A stretch of DNA of 64,000 bases from the NCBI RefSeq assembly GCF_032062135.1, contig NC_092869.1, positions 48,111,757-48,175,756 on the forward strand. Reading direction: 5' to 3'. Shown here piece after piece: positions 10,206 through 22,200 of this stretch. Origin of the DNA: Pyxicephalus adspersus. Its lineage: Eukaryota; Chordata; Amphibia; Anura; Pyxicephalidae. The position numbers and the translations under genes were made by a program. The notes beneath the pieces were generated by a model. That model saw only the letters and a list, made by a program, of their open reading frames with translations, searched no databases and had not been told where the DNA came from. Each line of letters opens with the position of its first letter. Within the stretch, counting starts at the first letter, position 1.

Positions 10206-11597
10206 TAAGCCATTTTTATTCTCTTTAATTCCAAAGGTTGTAATAAAATAAAAGCGGGTAACCATGCCATGAAAGTCTTTATTGAGACCCTTCCTATTTT
10301 AGGGTAACAATGCATTGTCCCTGTTGTTCAGTTGTGCTTTTGTATTGCCAACCTGTCAGTTGAGTTTCCAATGGAGATTATAAGAGTTTACATTTAAGCT
10401 AATATCATTCATGTTTTTATAATATGCATAATAATAATAATAAAAATATTAATATTTATAAACATCCCAAACCCTTATATTCTTAATTTCAATGTCTTTG
10501 ACTGTTAGCTCTTCAGGCAAAAAGCTTCATAATGTGTTCAAGTGTTCTTATGCAGAGCTGTGTCAGTTGTCAACACTTTATAAAAATAAATTATAGCACT
10601 TATTAAATATGTACCAGAATGACATTTGCTGAATTACAGTGTCTTTTATTTAAAGGGGAGTGGTTTTCATTTAATAAATTCCCCCGCTTATCATATAAAT
10701 CAGAGCATTGTAAAAAAAAAAAAAAGAAATGAGAAGGTGAAAAAGTCTTTAGGACCTAAAATCATCCAACAATACGGTGAGTTTGGGGCAAATTGTGTTG
10801 GTAAAGTACCTCAAGATTTACTGGCCTACTAATAGCTATTTAAAGCACATTAAATTACATGAAATATTGTCAGTATTCTATTGTAATTTATGTGATTAAA
10901 TAGTACTCGCAAAATACCTTTGCTCTAAAAATGATTTATAAAGTGTTTTTCTACTAAAAGCATCCAAAAGGCTCTTGGATGTCAAAGTGAAGCCATTAAT
11001 CTTTCTATTTGCATTTTACTAAGGAGTATGTGTTGCTAGATTAGTGGATACGTGCAGGCATTCTGAATTTCTATAGGGTATTATTCACTTGACCCTATTT
11101 CTTTTTTTTTGTTTTGCAAAGCGGTTCTGTTCCACTTGGACAAACAGATTAAGTATCCAAAGAAAATCTGAATGGAAACACAGATTCTCCTTACCAAAAT
11201 GAAAGTATTAAAAATACATCCAAAATACATATATTTTTTTTTCTTTATCTAAATAAAAAATAAAAATTTAAAAGGTGAATAAAAATTAACATATGGGAGA
11301 AAATACAGTAAGTAAATGGGGGTGTAACTCAATTGGGTACTATTACAGTAGATTGAAAATTATTGTTCTAAGGATTTTCATTTCCCAAAATTTTGATGAA
11401 AAAAATTTGGTAAAATTCCACCGTTATGGTTAAATACAAAATTAGAGAGGTTATAAATGGGCACGGGGCTTTATACGGGTTCTGTGCTATTTTAATGATC
11501 CTGGATCTGTTCTTGTGCCAGAAAATGTCCCATCGTTACTCTCATATTTTTATATTTTTTATGGAAGAAAAAAAATAGTGGGAGAAAGTAAAAGTAA
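10206..11597. other. AT-rich non-coding DNA
   Basis: Contains a short AAT run (10428-10445) and several A or T homopolymers. No gene, RNA or recognised transposon is seen. Confidence 0.45.
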
Positions 11598-11980
11598 NNN
11601 NNNNNNNNNNNNNNNNNNNNNNNNNNNNNNNNNNNNNNNNNNNNNNNNNNNNNNNNNNNNNNNNNNNNNNNNNNNNNNNNNNNNNNNNNNNNNNNNNNNN
11701 NNNNNNNNNNNNNNNNNNNNNNNNNNNNNNNNNNNNNNNNNNNNNNNNNNNNNNNNNNNNNNNNNNNNNNNNNNNNNNNNNNNNNNNNNNNNNNNNNNNN
11801 NNNNNNNNNNNNNNNNNNNNNNNNNNNNNNNNNNNNNNNNNNNNNNNNNNNNNNNNNNNNNNNNNNNNNNNNNNNNNNNNNNNNNNNNNNNNNNNNNNNN
11901 NNNNNNNNNNNNNNNNNNNNNNNNNNNNNNNNNNNNNNNNNNNNNNNNNNNNNNNNNNNNNNNNNNNNNNNNNNNNNNNN
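11598..11980. other. Assembly gap (N)
   Basis: 383 undetermined bases. Open frames spanning it are artefacts of N translation. Confidence 0.99.
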
Positions 11981-12342
11981 TCCTGTATTGAAAACTATGC
12001 AAATATTTAAAGTAATCAACATTAAATGAAGCAAACGTAAAAACAATAGTAAAAGCAGATGAAACACAATGCCACATCATTTATTTCTAAATTTTCTATT
12101 CAGTGTTTGTTATTCTTATTTCTAGGAGTGAAAAGTTTTAGCTTTTCAAATATGTTGGGTTTACTACCAGAAAATGTAATGCTAAAGCCTCGACCTTGAT
12201 CAATAGGCTAGCCATTAATAGGTGTAACCTAAATTCCAAAATTTGTGCTTTGATTAATGGTGAACAATATTAAACAACATTAAAATAAGAACCAGCACCT
12301 AAAATCCCACACATTGGTGCCAATATAGGAGGAGTCCAGCCA
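11981..12342. other. AT-rich non-coding DNA
   Basis: Nothing recognised on either strand. Confidence 0.4.
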
Positions 12343-12440
12343 TTCTCAACCAGGGTGCCATGGGACCTTAAGGTTATTTCTGTTTTATAACAGGGGCACA
12401 TTAGGACTCCCTTGGAAGTTATTCCTACTTTATAATGGAG
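12343..12440 (-). mobile_element. Family H hAT-like element, fragment
   Basis: CATTCTCAACCAGGGTGCC followed by GGACCTTAAGG resembles the reverse complement of the right-hand end of family H copies (GGAACCTTAGGGTTCC and CAACC termini at 59.8 kb). The other half is missing or decayed. Confidence 0.4.
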
Positions 12441-13233
12441 GTTGTTCCCTAAATTTAACAGAAGAACTGTAAAGCTTTAGATAGTTTCTTTGTGAAGACT
12501 TTATTTAAGTAACAGGAAAATGTATAATCAGTAGGTAGGTGAAGTTGTAAGGAAAGGGGGAGATGAATATTACTGAAGCTTAACATTTGCCCCAAAAAGT
12601 AAATTTTTAAAAACACTAGATATAGAGACATAATAGACATAACAGCATATAGTAATGCTAATATCAAACAAATCCCTGGACACATTGAGTTTTGGGGAAG
12701 AAATCATATTTTACCATCATAAATTGGAGTAATTTTTGGGGCACTTTATTTTTCACAGATTATCTCCATAGTTTTTAAAGGTCAATGTAGTCAGCCTTGC
12801 AAGAGTCAATTAATCTATTTTATTCCCTACCTTATATAATGACTGAGGTCATGGACAAGTACGCAGTTTCCACTGATTCGTGTTTTTCTATTGATTGCCA
12901 ACAGTTTCCACAAAACATTGGACGATACCCTTTGATTTGGTATTAGAGACATTCATAACACCATGAACAGATCTGTGGTTAGGGATACTAATAGCTATGA
13001 GACAGAAGAAGAGACCACAAAAGTACAATAATTTGGTTGCTGCATCATTAGTAGATATGCTCCAGCTGTACCCACAAAGATCAAATGTGGCCACCTGTCT
13101 TTCTTATTTTCCTAAATCCAGATGTGTGAAACACAAGACAAAATTACACATAAATGGTCATGCAATGGCCCAGCTGGATAAAGTGGGGTAGGGGGTGCTG
13201 GATCCCAACACAATTTGTTTTCATAGTGTAGCG
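12441..13233. other. Unrecognised non-coding DNA
   Basis: AT-rich. No feature seen beyond short chance open frames. Confidence 0.4.
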
Positions 13234-13386
13234 TAGTGTTTCTCGACCTTTTTAACATGGAAGAACCCCTGAAATAATTTTTCAGTTCTTAGGGAACCCT
13301 AGTAATAATTTCAGTGTCACAGCTTAGGTTGCATTCGTGTGGTGGTCAGTGGGAAGAACCCAAGGGATCCATGAAGCCCTGGTGTT
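13234..13386 (+). mobile_element. Family H hAT-like element, internally deleted copy
   Basis: It starts TAGTGTTTCTCGACC, then TTTTTAACATGGAAGAACCCC, and contains GTGTGGTGGTCAGTGGGAAG. The segment from there to the right end (TGGCCAGTGGG to CTGAGAGGTGC in full copies) is missing, so it is about 110 bases shorter than the 676-942 copy. Confidence 0.65.
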
Positions 13387-14844
13387 GAGTAAAGTCTATG
13401 AGACGGGAATTGGTTTGGCAGCTCTCAAGGTGAAAAGCCAATGTATTTTGGTGTCTATATGGTGCCCCTCAAATGGCTGGATGGGGTGGAATGGTAGAGC
13501 TTGATTAATAACTTTAAATTTGGAATTCACTACCACTCCTTCATCCACCATTATATTCTCTCCAGCTTTCTGAGGCCTGATGAAGTGGGCACTATATGGC
13601 TCATGCATCTTTATTGAGTATTCTTAAGTATATAATGAATACTTTTTTCCTCCAAAACCATTTTATGTGGCCCTCCAATTCCCCTATCTATACCATTTAT
13701 TGTCTTTAAGCATTGATACCATTCAATTATTGTCTGATACATCCTAACTGTTCAAGCTTCATAAGGTTGAGAAATTACCAATGTTCAAGCATTAACAGCT
13801 ACCATAATACTCAATAGCTATTGTGTTTATGGATATCTCAATTACATTTTGCACTGAAGACTTTGAAGAAGTAATTAATGTTTAGAACCTGAAGAACCTC
13901 AGTAACCTTATATTGTGCTGGACGTGAAGCCACCTGATCTGCCACATTTCATTTGATCGGAGCAGTCTGAGAAATAACAGAGATCTCCAAGCATCTAAAA
14001 CACGTAGCAATGTACCCTCATTACCCCAAAGGAGAAACAGGGGCCAATTCCATTCACATGCTAAGATAAAGTCATCCTGGAGCAGCAACAGAACAGCCTG
14101 AAATCTGGATACGCCGTTATTCTCAGGTCTCCAGAGTCCTGGGTTCAAGTCTGGTTTAGGTCAGACATTTCAGGAAGACATTTAAACCATTTTTCAATGG
14201 GGACATTATGACTTTGGCGTTATCATCTATTTCGGAGTCAAGTCATAATCTTGTACACTTTGGAGTTGAAGCTTGGCAGCCAAACTTTTATTTTTTGGGA
14301 AAATCACCCCCAAAACCATATAAGTGATGAAAGGTTAATGACTAAAACAGTACTGGAAACAAAATGTTCTACAAGTGGAAAAAACAAATACTTTATCTTA
14401 TTAGGAAATGAGTAACAGGAAAAAGACAATTTGGATGGTTGTGCGTGTAGGTGTGGTTGACACCACAGAATCCTTGCTCCATTGTGACATGAGCTCCATA
14501 TTTCTGGGATGTTGGTGGATCATCTCCATTGTATCATGGAACCGTCCCGGTCACACGCAGCTGCGTATATATTTCCAGCATCAAACAATTGTGCAGAATA
14601 TTACTTCACACAAGCCCTTTCTGTTGACAACAAACTCAAAAAAGTCTTCCTTTCTAATGGTAGATACGCAGTCTTATAGCTTAACTATTAAGTTGGTTTT
14701 GGTTTTCTAAACCTGTAACGGGTCTCACTGTACCATGCCGGCCCGACTCTTCAATGGACTGGAATTCTGATGGCACTTGCTATCCTGCAGAGACATTACT
14801 GTACTTTATATTTTATATGTACTTTATGCTGCTGTGCAGGTGTA
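13387..14844. other. Non-coding DNA with one decayed bipartite motif
   Basis: GCCTGATGAAGTGGGC at about 13573, followed by GGCTCATGCATC, resembles a decayed form of the bipartite motif found elsewhere in this window, with the ACGCGT core lost. Otherwise no repeat or gene is recognised. Confidence 0.35.
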
Positions 14845-14958
14845 TGTTATTATTATTATTAATAAACAGGATTTATATAGCGCCAACATATTACGCAGCG
14901 CTGTACATTAAATAGGGATTGCAAATGACAGACTAATACAGACAGTGATACAGGAGGT
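14845..14958 (-). mobile_element. Family G repeat, short copy
   Basis: An ATT run is followed by GGATTTATATAGCGCCAAC, ATATTACGCAGCGCTGTAC, AATAGGGATTGCAAATGACAG and CAGACAGTGATACAGGAGG. It matches the left 110 bases of the 9.24 kb copy, as expected from 5' truncation of an antisense retroelement. Confidence 0.7.
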
Positions 14959-16159
14959 TATCTATTTTTATTCCTTTGTTTGTCTGTTGTTATCATTTGA
15001 AACATTTTCACTAATAAAAATGATTGAAACAAAACAAAACTGCCACATTCCTAATTTTACTAAAAAACCAGACAGACGAGGAATGGGACTGTAGAGGCAG
15101 CAAAAATAAAACTGTACATTTTTCAGATATTTTTTACATTTTTAAATTTTATTAAAGGGTAAAACTTATCTGAAATGTACAATGTTATTTTGCTGTCTTT
15201 AAAGTCCCAAATATTGACAACATTTGCCCCACTTGATTCATCTAGCAGCAAAGGCAAAAAGAATACTGAACAAGACCCAACATCGGTTTTATATTTTTTT
15301 GCATGTTATTGTATGTAAGCTGGGTAATGTGTAATCGTAACACTTTAGGTATTAATTACGTGCCCGAGAGTTTACACTGCACTCCAACCAATGTCATCTC
15401 CAGAAAGGTGGCATCATCACCATGCCAGTTATCTGTCTATTTCCTGGACTGGAAGATTGGCTCAAAAAGTCCTGATTCACATACACAAACTGGAACTAAA
15501 TGACTAGGATATTCTGGTTGAGATTTTCTGGATTTACTTAAGGAGTAGAGAGGTAATTGTCTAAATAATAACTCCAGTTATCTAATCATACAAGAAGCAA
15601 ATTCCTTTTGGCTAATTTCATCATTGGATAATTGAAAGAAATATTCATATCATGCATCGTGTGAATAATTACAACTCTTTTATCTCAATAGCTGCTGATC
15701 ATGAAGGATGAGTATTAATAACAAAATATAGACAAATCTGTAAGCAATGATTTAATTATTGTAGTGATTGTAAAATTGTAAATCATATTTTGGAATGCTT
15801 TAAAGTAAAGTTACCATACACATTAGGGTTGAAGAACAGATTCTCATGATAAGGCACGCTCCTCCCCTTCACATCTCCATTCCCCGGTTAGAGCTCTTGG
15901 ATGTGTTGGATAATCTGTGTATGGGGACCTTCTTCCCTTCCTATAATAAATAGGGTTTGGCTCCTAGGTAGAATGTTGGATGATGAGCTGGTGGGAGGAA
16001 CCATAGCAATCAGAAGGAGGAACAAGCATTTGGTCCATTAGCCCGGCCTTTATTTTAGCTTTTTGCTCCCCAAATGAAATATTGAGAAAATAATGAGAAA
16101 ATGAGGTCTAAAGGAACCTTTAATAAAGCAGAATGGCTATCAAAATTTGGAATCAGAGA
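14959..16159. other. Unrecognised non-coding DNA
   Basis: AT-rich. No repeat or gene recognised. Confidence 0.4.
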
Positions 16160-16460
16160 GGGCTTTTGTGCAGAAAGGGACAGGTGATGCTCCACACCTG
16201 CCTGATTGCCATTCTAAGCTGTCAAAATAACATATCCTGGTATCCCCCATGGCTGCTGGGACTAAATAAACGCCAATGCAGAATTTACATCATCCCGGCC
16301 CAGACAGTCAACTTAACCAATGAACAAAAGAAGGCAAAAGATGGGGGTGCCTGTGATGGAACAGGGACAGGTGTTAAGTATAAATAAAAAATGAAGATCA
16401 GACAGGTAAAGTTATTTTATTGTAAATAGGACATCACCTGTCCCTTCTGCAATAAATGGC
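16160..16460. mobile_element. Inverted-repeat element with CAGAAAGGGACAGGTGATG termini
   Basis: The left arm TTGTGCAGAAAGGGACAGG plus TGATG (16164-16189) matches the reverse complement of the right arm (16432-16456, CATCACCTGTCCCTTCTGC plus AATAAA). A single related arm recurs at 18038-18066. The 84-codon frame inside has no known resemblance. It is classed as a non-autonomous DNA element; the superfamily is unknown. Confidence 0.6.
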
Positions 16461-17160
16461 CCACATGGCCACAGTTTTTTTTTGCTTTAAGACCTCTTAA
16501 TTACTGAAATGCACCAATACCATACGTTGGTGCTTAGTGTGAAAACAGCCCATTAAAAAGACCATTAGTGTCATAGTGCTGGCTCTTTCAAATGGCATTG
16601 GCCCCAAATATTTAAAGGGACCATGAAATTAGAGGTCAATCAGCCCCACTTCGATCAACAGTGAGCAACATCTGGAGGACTGGAGCTTGGAGTAAAGGAT
16701 AAGTATGTTCACACTTCTTTTACAGGTGAACAATTGGTAAATATTCACCCTGTGGTGACAGGGTCACTTTAATATACACAAAAAATTATGATTTCATGAG
16801 GCTTACTCAAAATGCACCCAATATCCTTTTCATATTGTATCACTTACCTAGGAAACTAACTTAGTTTTGTAAAGTTTTTAGAAACAAACTGTTGAAGTGA
16901 TAATTTCCCTTTTACAGTTTTAATTGAAAATTCCAGAACAAGCAATGTCTCAATGTCAGCGTTTTTTTGTGACCCACATTTATTCAGATATTCAGATTTT
17001 CATCTCCATCCAACTCATCATTTGGTTCAGTTTATTTATGGCAATTAACTCTAATGCATGTGTATATGCTGTATAATAGGTATATAAACATCTCCAGCCA
17101 ACCTATTTGGTTCTGACGCTTTCCAATTTCCTTGCCTGGAAGAAAATGTCAGCGTGCCAG
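16461..17160. other. Unrecognised non-coding DNA
   Basis: No recognisable feature on either strand. Confidence 0.4.
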
Positions 17161-17620
17161 TTTAAGGCAGTTGCAAATTAATTTTTTAGTAAAAGATTAC
17201 AACAAACCATCTTTTCATTTTAGCATTCGGACTCCCATCTGGAAAATCATTTTTCAAGGTTTTATACCTGAAAAAAAAGTATAATAAAATAATCACATTT
17301 TTTAAGTTTGAAAGAGACTTTATCAGCCCCACGATTGCATGGAAAATTGGTTCTTTTGAGCTAACCAGTTCCCCTTCCTCAAAACGGCGTCCGTGTCATT
17401 TATATAACAGCGCTTCATACGGAGCGTCTACGCTGCATACCAGGCTAAGACTTTACTACTTCAACTCAAATGCAATCCTTGTTTTATATGTCAATAAAAT
17501 CTACTCATATCTTCAAAAAGCTCGAGAGGGGCCAGAGCCATTGGAAGTAGAAATCAGCAAATATTAAGCAGTCAAGTGAACGTTACATTTTGCCAAATAA
17601 AAAGAACAATCTTAAAAAAA
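17161..17620. other. Candidate conserved non-coding block
   Basis: Non-repetitive sequence with a CpG-containing patch (CAAAACGGCGTCCGTGTC near 17380 and CGGAGCGTCTACGCTGC near 17420). There are no plausible exon boundaries or long frames. Conservation is inferred from texture only. Confidence 0.25.
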
Positions 17621-17649
17621 AAAAGACGCCTCCTGCATTTTTATAAATT

Positions 17650-18066
17650 TAATAAAAAAGCAATACAGCAAATGTAAAAATAGTTGCAAAAACCAACCAA
17701 TGGCCTAAATCTGAACCGGCTGCTTTTTTATAAAGCAGCCACAACCTGATTGGAGAGCCCTGTCCTCTGACAGTATGTTGCAGATAAGGACTTGTTGCTT
17801 TGTTTTTGGAAAAATAGGAACTGAGATTTGGTGATGATACTACTGTTCTGTTCGCCGTTTTCCTTGCTGGAGGTTCTAACATGTGGAAGCAAAGCCCTGA
17901 CTCCCATAAGATGGCCACCTTTTTCCCATAGAGATCCAGAAGGGCCCTTGGAAAAAGTGGACACCATATAGAATTCCAATACTTCCCCTGTAAAGTGGAA
18001 CTAAAGTCCCAGTTTGAAAAATTGACCATCAGGCCACTGTTTATTGCAGAAAGGGACAGGCGATGT
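17650..18066. repeat. Interspersed repeat (copy 1 of a pair) ending in the 16.2-kb terminus
   Basis: 17821-17903 (GAGATTTGGTGATG, CTTGCTGGAGGTTCTAAC, GGAAGCAAAGCCCTGA) is clearly related to 19141-19224. The right end (18038-18066) carries TTTATTGCAGAAAGGGACAGG, the terminus of the 16.16 kb element. A 126-codon minus-strand frame crosses it but is not shared by the second copy, so it is not a gene. Confidence 0.5.
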
Positions 18067-18068
18067 CT

Positions 18069-18262
18069 ACCTTATCACCACCCAGATGTCAAATGTCTTT
18101 GATTCCAGAGATCCCTGGCAATTCTGGCTTCCCTTTCGTGTAACGGGAGTAAAAGAACAGCCGGTGAAGATGGCTGAAGATCTTCTTTAGGTAGAAGGGA
18201 AGGAAGAAGATGGCGAGGCCTTCAAGGACAGGTATGTATTGTGGGTTTAGTTCCATTTTCGG
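18069..18262 (+). repeat. Putative short interspersed element, 'GAAGATGGCG' type
   Basis: Contains AAGATGGCTGAAGATC and GAAGAAGATGGCGAGGCC and ends GTGGGTTTAGTTCCATTTTC. Similar purine-rich GATGGCG bodies with AGTTCC-type ends occur at 24.1 (reverse) and 55.5 kb. The family is not identified. Confidence 0.4.
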
Positions 18263-19087
18263 TCGACAAACCTTATGCCCCCTCCAAGCTCCTGTATTAT
18301 ACTTTTTAGTAGATGGCACTTTTTGCCTTCTCTGCCTGTGTATGCTTTCCTGGCTAGATCATCTATTTAGCATGCATTACTTTTATATATTTTGGTTGGT
18401 AAAATTTAAATAAAAATACATTCTGCAGTTGCCTATTTAGCTGTTAGGAAGGAGTTGTTCTTTACCATCCCAGCATTATGTCCTTCTTCCCAATGGGTTG
18501 AAAAGGTTTCCTTGTCATTTCTAGAACTCTCCAATACACAAGACAGGACTAGCAGAACACGCAGCTCCTGGCCTGGAGGATATGTTCCGTGCTGGACCCT
18601 GCAGAACGTATTTCATAAAAGTGGAACAGATGAACTTGGAGTGTGGAAAGAAATAAATGAAAGGCACATTAGTGTTTATGGAGCTGAAAATCAAAAACGG
18701 AATGGAAATTACAGCATTCGAAGGACAAAAACTGTGCTGTTAGTGTGGAATTTTAAACGGTAGACATTCCAGCTCCCACCATGCACCACTCTGCTGGCTG
18801 ATCCCCTCTGATCCCCCTGCTTTGTAATTGACAATAATAGACAATGTACAAAGATCTCATTTTCTATAGAAGCAAAACATTTGCTGTGCATTCCCTATAA
18901 ATAAATATAAAAATATATACTGTATGTTATCTAGCTTATACATGCCCTGGATTTGGCAAATCATAGCCTAACTTAGGCTTACAAATTTACGTAAAGTTCA
19001 GCTCCCTTTATTACATACGTTTGATTTTAAATTGGACCTAAAAAGAGAAGATTTGCAATCTATTGGGGAACATCTAGAAATGTTAAT
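18263..19087. other. Unrecognised non-coding DNA
   Basis: A 102-codon plus-strand frame at 18455-18763 has no recognisable domain. No other feature is seen. Confidence 0.4.
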
Positions 19088-19226
19088 GTTGCCTAAGTAT
19101 TGCTTTGATACCTCTGATTGCTGCTCTCAGGAGATGTGGTTGGGATTTGGTGGTGTCACCATTGTGCTGTTCATTGTTCTCCTTGCTGGAAGCTCTGACA
19201 TGAGGAAGCAAAGCCCTATCTCTACC
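19088..19226. repeat. Interspersed repeat (copy 2 of a pair)
   Basis: GGGATTTGGTGGTGTCACC, CTTGCTGGAAGCTCTGACATG and GGAAGCAAAGCCCTATC match the 17.82 kb copy in the same orientation. Flanking sequence diverges. Confidence 0.5.
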
Positions 19227-20738
19227 AACTCCTCCTCCATACAGACACATTCACAAACAATTGAACTAAAAATTCATTGAGCTTTTTAATACTTACATCT
19301 CCACCTCATTCCCTGTCTCATTCATAATTTATTCTTCATTTATTCCTAGCCTTGAAGAAGAAAGGTTTCTGAGCTCTCGAAATTCATTGGATTTCCCCAG
19401 CCATATTTCAATAAAAAACATATTTTCTCTGGACAGGTACAAACAGAGTGGTGTTAATTCTTTATTTAACGGCCACAATGGAGAACAAGGGGTGATAAGT
19501 TAATTCAGGGGACAGATCAGGGACAGCAGGGTGACCACAGGCAATACTGGTGACTAGGAATGACAGTTGAGTTATCTTCAACTTGAGGTTTGGGTGAAAT
19601 GACTAAATGATCTATAAACCAAAGTAAACATTCACAAATATTGAACTTGAAAGTTCCCGGCAGGTTGTTTACCTTATTAGAAGAATGGGTGTACCACCAG
19701 GCAATGGGAACACTGCACAGCATTGGCATTGCAACTGGAAGGAAGTTGGATTTCCAATGCGTATGTATAGTGTTACTACAATAGCAACCACTTTCACGTT
19801 GGCCGATTGGGGATATTTACGATCACAAAGACAAGCCAGTTGGGAAGCTCCCTACTGTTTATCTTAGCAATACATCAGAGCCCGTTATAAATGGGTTCTA
19901 GGTGAATAGGGTTGGTGAATATGATGTTTAGTGAGCTTGTAACAAACCACACTCGGACTAGCTCACCCATCAGCACTGGTGATTGATCCTTTGTCCTCTT
20001 CTTGCTCTTTTCTTTGGTTGCAGCTTCCAGATCTGAGCTCCTCCTTATAGCAGAACTTCAATCCCAACTAAGAGATTCAGCACAATCACAATTCTTACAA
20101 ATCTTTTTTAGCAAAGCCTAATCAACGCGTTTTGGGCATGGCAATCCTTTCTCAAGCTCCATACGTAATACAATATTTCGCTGTGCGTAATTTAAGTAAA
20201 GAGGGAAAAGGAGTTAGAGAGCTTAGAGCAGAATCTCACCTCGTATGAGTTGTATCAAAGCCAATATTTTAATTATCACCCAGCTAAAAAAATAAAACTC
20301 TGAAGCAGAGACACTAAATGATTCAAATGATTAAAACACACATGTAACGTCGCTGGTGTTCTATCGTACACACAGACCCGCACTGTACTGTGTTGCCTAA
20401 TTTAAAACCTCAAAGGAGGAAACATCAAGAGTAGCTTAGCAACTTACACAACAACTAAACTCATAGGCAAAGTAATACTTTAAGCTTTTTCCTGTTGTGC
20501 ACCAAGGTGAAAGGTAAAGCTTGTCTCCTGGCAAAGAGCTAAATACGTTATTGAAATACAGATATAAAAGCTCATTAACCTGAAATTGTGAAGCCGGAGT
20601 CCTGAGAGTTACAAAGCCCTATTGGACAACACAGCAGAATGGTGACCTCACTTCTGGTGTCACCTCTCCATCCTGGCAATAAAGGCAGACTGATACGGTG
20701 ATTGTTCTCCTCCTATCATTTCATTTTTATTTTTACAA
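19227..20738. other. Non-coding DNA with two bipartite-motif relatives
   Basis: At 19350-19440 a CCTTGAAGAAGAAAGG segment followed by GAGCTCTCGAAATTC and an AATAAA-containing tail has the layout of the bipartite motif, without ACGCGT. At 20123-20160 the reverse strand reads GCTTGAGAAAGGATTGCC then CCCAAAACGCGTTG. Nothing else is recognised. Confidence 0.4.
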
Positions 20739-21060
20739 GCAGCATGGTGGCTCAGGGGTAAGCACTCCGGTCTTTGCAGCACTAGATCCCAGGTTTGATC
20801 CCCAGCCAGGACATTATCTGCATGGAGTTTGCAGGTTCTCTCCGTGTCTGCGTGGGTTTCCTCCCACATCCCAAAAACATGCAGTTAGGTTAATTGGCTT
20901 CTCCCTAACAATTGACATTAGACTACATTAATCACATGACTATAGTAGGGACATTAGATTGTGAGCTCCTTTGAGGGACAGCTAGTGACATGACTATGGA
21001 CTTTGTACAGCGCTGCGTAATATGATGGCACTAAATAAATACTGTATAATAATAATAATA
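20739..21060 (+). mobile_element. tRNA-derived SINE, near full length
   Basis: The head GGTGGCTCAGGGGTAAGCAC matches a pol III A box and AGGTTTGATCCCC matches a B box, so transcription would be from an internal tRNA-type promoter. The body has CATGGAGTTTGCAGGTTC, GTGGGTTTCCTCCCACATCC and CATGCAGTTAGGTTAATTGG. The tail has GATTGTGAGCTCC, TGTACAGCGCTGCGTAATATG and an AATAATAAT run. The tail matches family G repeats (reverse complement), the hallmark of a SINE that borrows a LINE 3' end. Layout resembles vertebrate V-SINE-type elements. It is about 320 bp long. Confidence 0.85.
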
Positions 21061-21087
21061 TATGTAGAAGTGACCCACCATGCATCA

Positions 21088-21339
21088 CAGCATTGTTCTC
21101 CAACCTTGACTTTCCAAGGGAACCATTGGAATAACTTTCAGGTCTTCAGGGAACCCCGGCTATAATTACTATATTCACAGCTTACAGTATATTAGTGTGG
21201 TGGTCAGAATGTCTCTTACATTGCTGGCCAGTGGGAAGAAAAAAAGGTCATTGGTGTCACTTCAACTAACCTGAGAGGCACAAACTGCCCCTGGAACCCC
21301 TAGCGCCCTCTGGAGGAACCCTGGTTGGGTAACATTGGT
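21088..21339 (+). mobile_element. Family H hAT-like element
   Basis: Starts CAGCATTGTTCTCCAACC. The reverse complement of its end starts CCAATGTTACCCAACCAGG. Internal ATTAGTGTGGTGGTCAG, TTGCTGGCCAGTGGGAAG and CTGAGAGGCACAAACTGCCC match the other copies. Confidence 0.7.
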
Positions 21340-21879
21340 TTACTGTTGTCAGAACTCCAACATTTCTCAAGACTTTTACCTGCAAGCAAATCTGCCAAGG
21401 AATGCCCACCGATCACAAGCTTATATTTACTCTTTCCAAAGTCAATCCCCAGCTTGCATCTGGTCTTAGGATCTGGGACAGGGAGTGGTGATGTTTTCTG
21501 GAAGCTATGCACAGCACAATAATCTGCCTGCATTGCTTATAGGAGCACACGGACCCTGTGACGACTTTACCATTTCCAGGATAAGGTATGTAATGACAAC
21601 AGAAAGGTTTTTCAATATTTTTTTTTATTTATTCCATGTTGATGAGAAGGGAAAGAAAGAACCAGGGAAGGCAAAATATTAACACATCAAACATCAGCTG
21701 TAATAAATGTCCAGAGAGCCCCCCTTTACGCCTTTGTAGAAACATTCCTGTGGGCGACATGAAAAGTAAATGAAAGGAAAGTGTTATTTGTGTGGGAAAT
21801 CACTTTACAGTTATTATGTGCTATTATTTCTGAAAAAATAATAGATATATTAAATATGAAATGTGAATTTTATATGTTT
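21340..21879. other. Unrecognised non-coding DNA
   Basis: Short overlapping frames on both strands (21300-21533) look incidental. Confidence 0.4.
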
Positions 21880-22200
21880 TCTTCAAGTGTCCTGATAATG
21901 ACAGCTAAAAAGCCGATTCCTGGAAGAATCGCTTAAATTCTTCTCCGGGGAGGATAAAAAATGCAAATTTGCATCCAAGCCGGATTCCAGTACTGTTGAA
22001 GTGGCAGCCACACATATAGATGAGAAGGGAATGGGCAATGCCATTGCTTTCTGATTAAAGGCCCCTTCTCCGCCTAAGTACTGGCTGAATGGTCGATCTT
22101 AGCCAGCCCTGGATCCGCTGTCACAGCGTCGCACCGCCTGGACGTCCTGGAAGATCCTCTAAAGTCTAAAAACAAGTCAGAGGGCCCCAAAGTAACAAAG
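21880..22200. other. Candidate conserved non-coding block
   Basis: Repeat-free with mixed composition, a palindromic octamer at 21961, and CpG-containing segments at 22080-22150 (GCTGTCACAGCGTCGCACC). There is no open frame of note. This looks like a regulatory block, by inference. Confidence 0.3.
21961..21974. promoter_or_regulatory. Palindromic double octamer site
   Basis: ATGCAAATTTGCAT is a perfect 14-bp palindrome made of two overlapping POU octamers, ATGCAAAT on the plus strand and the same on the minus strand. POU-family proteins bind such octamers. In vivo function is not shown. Confidence 0.4.

Noticed and set aside
9654..10265. 203-codon minus-strand frame rich in HLPT and YPIHSLP repeats
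   Set aside because: It is the 28-bp minisatellite read as protein and includes Ns.
11492..12080. Frames of 158-191 codons on both strands
   Set aside because: They run through the 383-base N gap.
17649..18029. 126-codon minus-strand frame
   Set aside because: Lies in an interspersed repeat whose second copy (19.1 kb) does not keep the frame.
20739..20835. Possible tRNA gene
   Set aside because: A and B boxes are present, but the sequence continues into a SINE body and tail, lacks a cloverleaf I could complete, and recurs elsewhere in the window.
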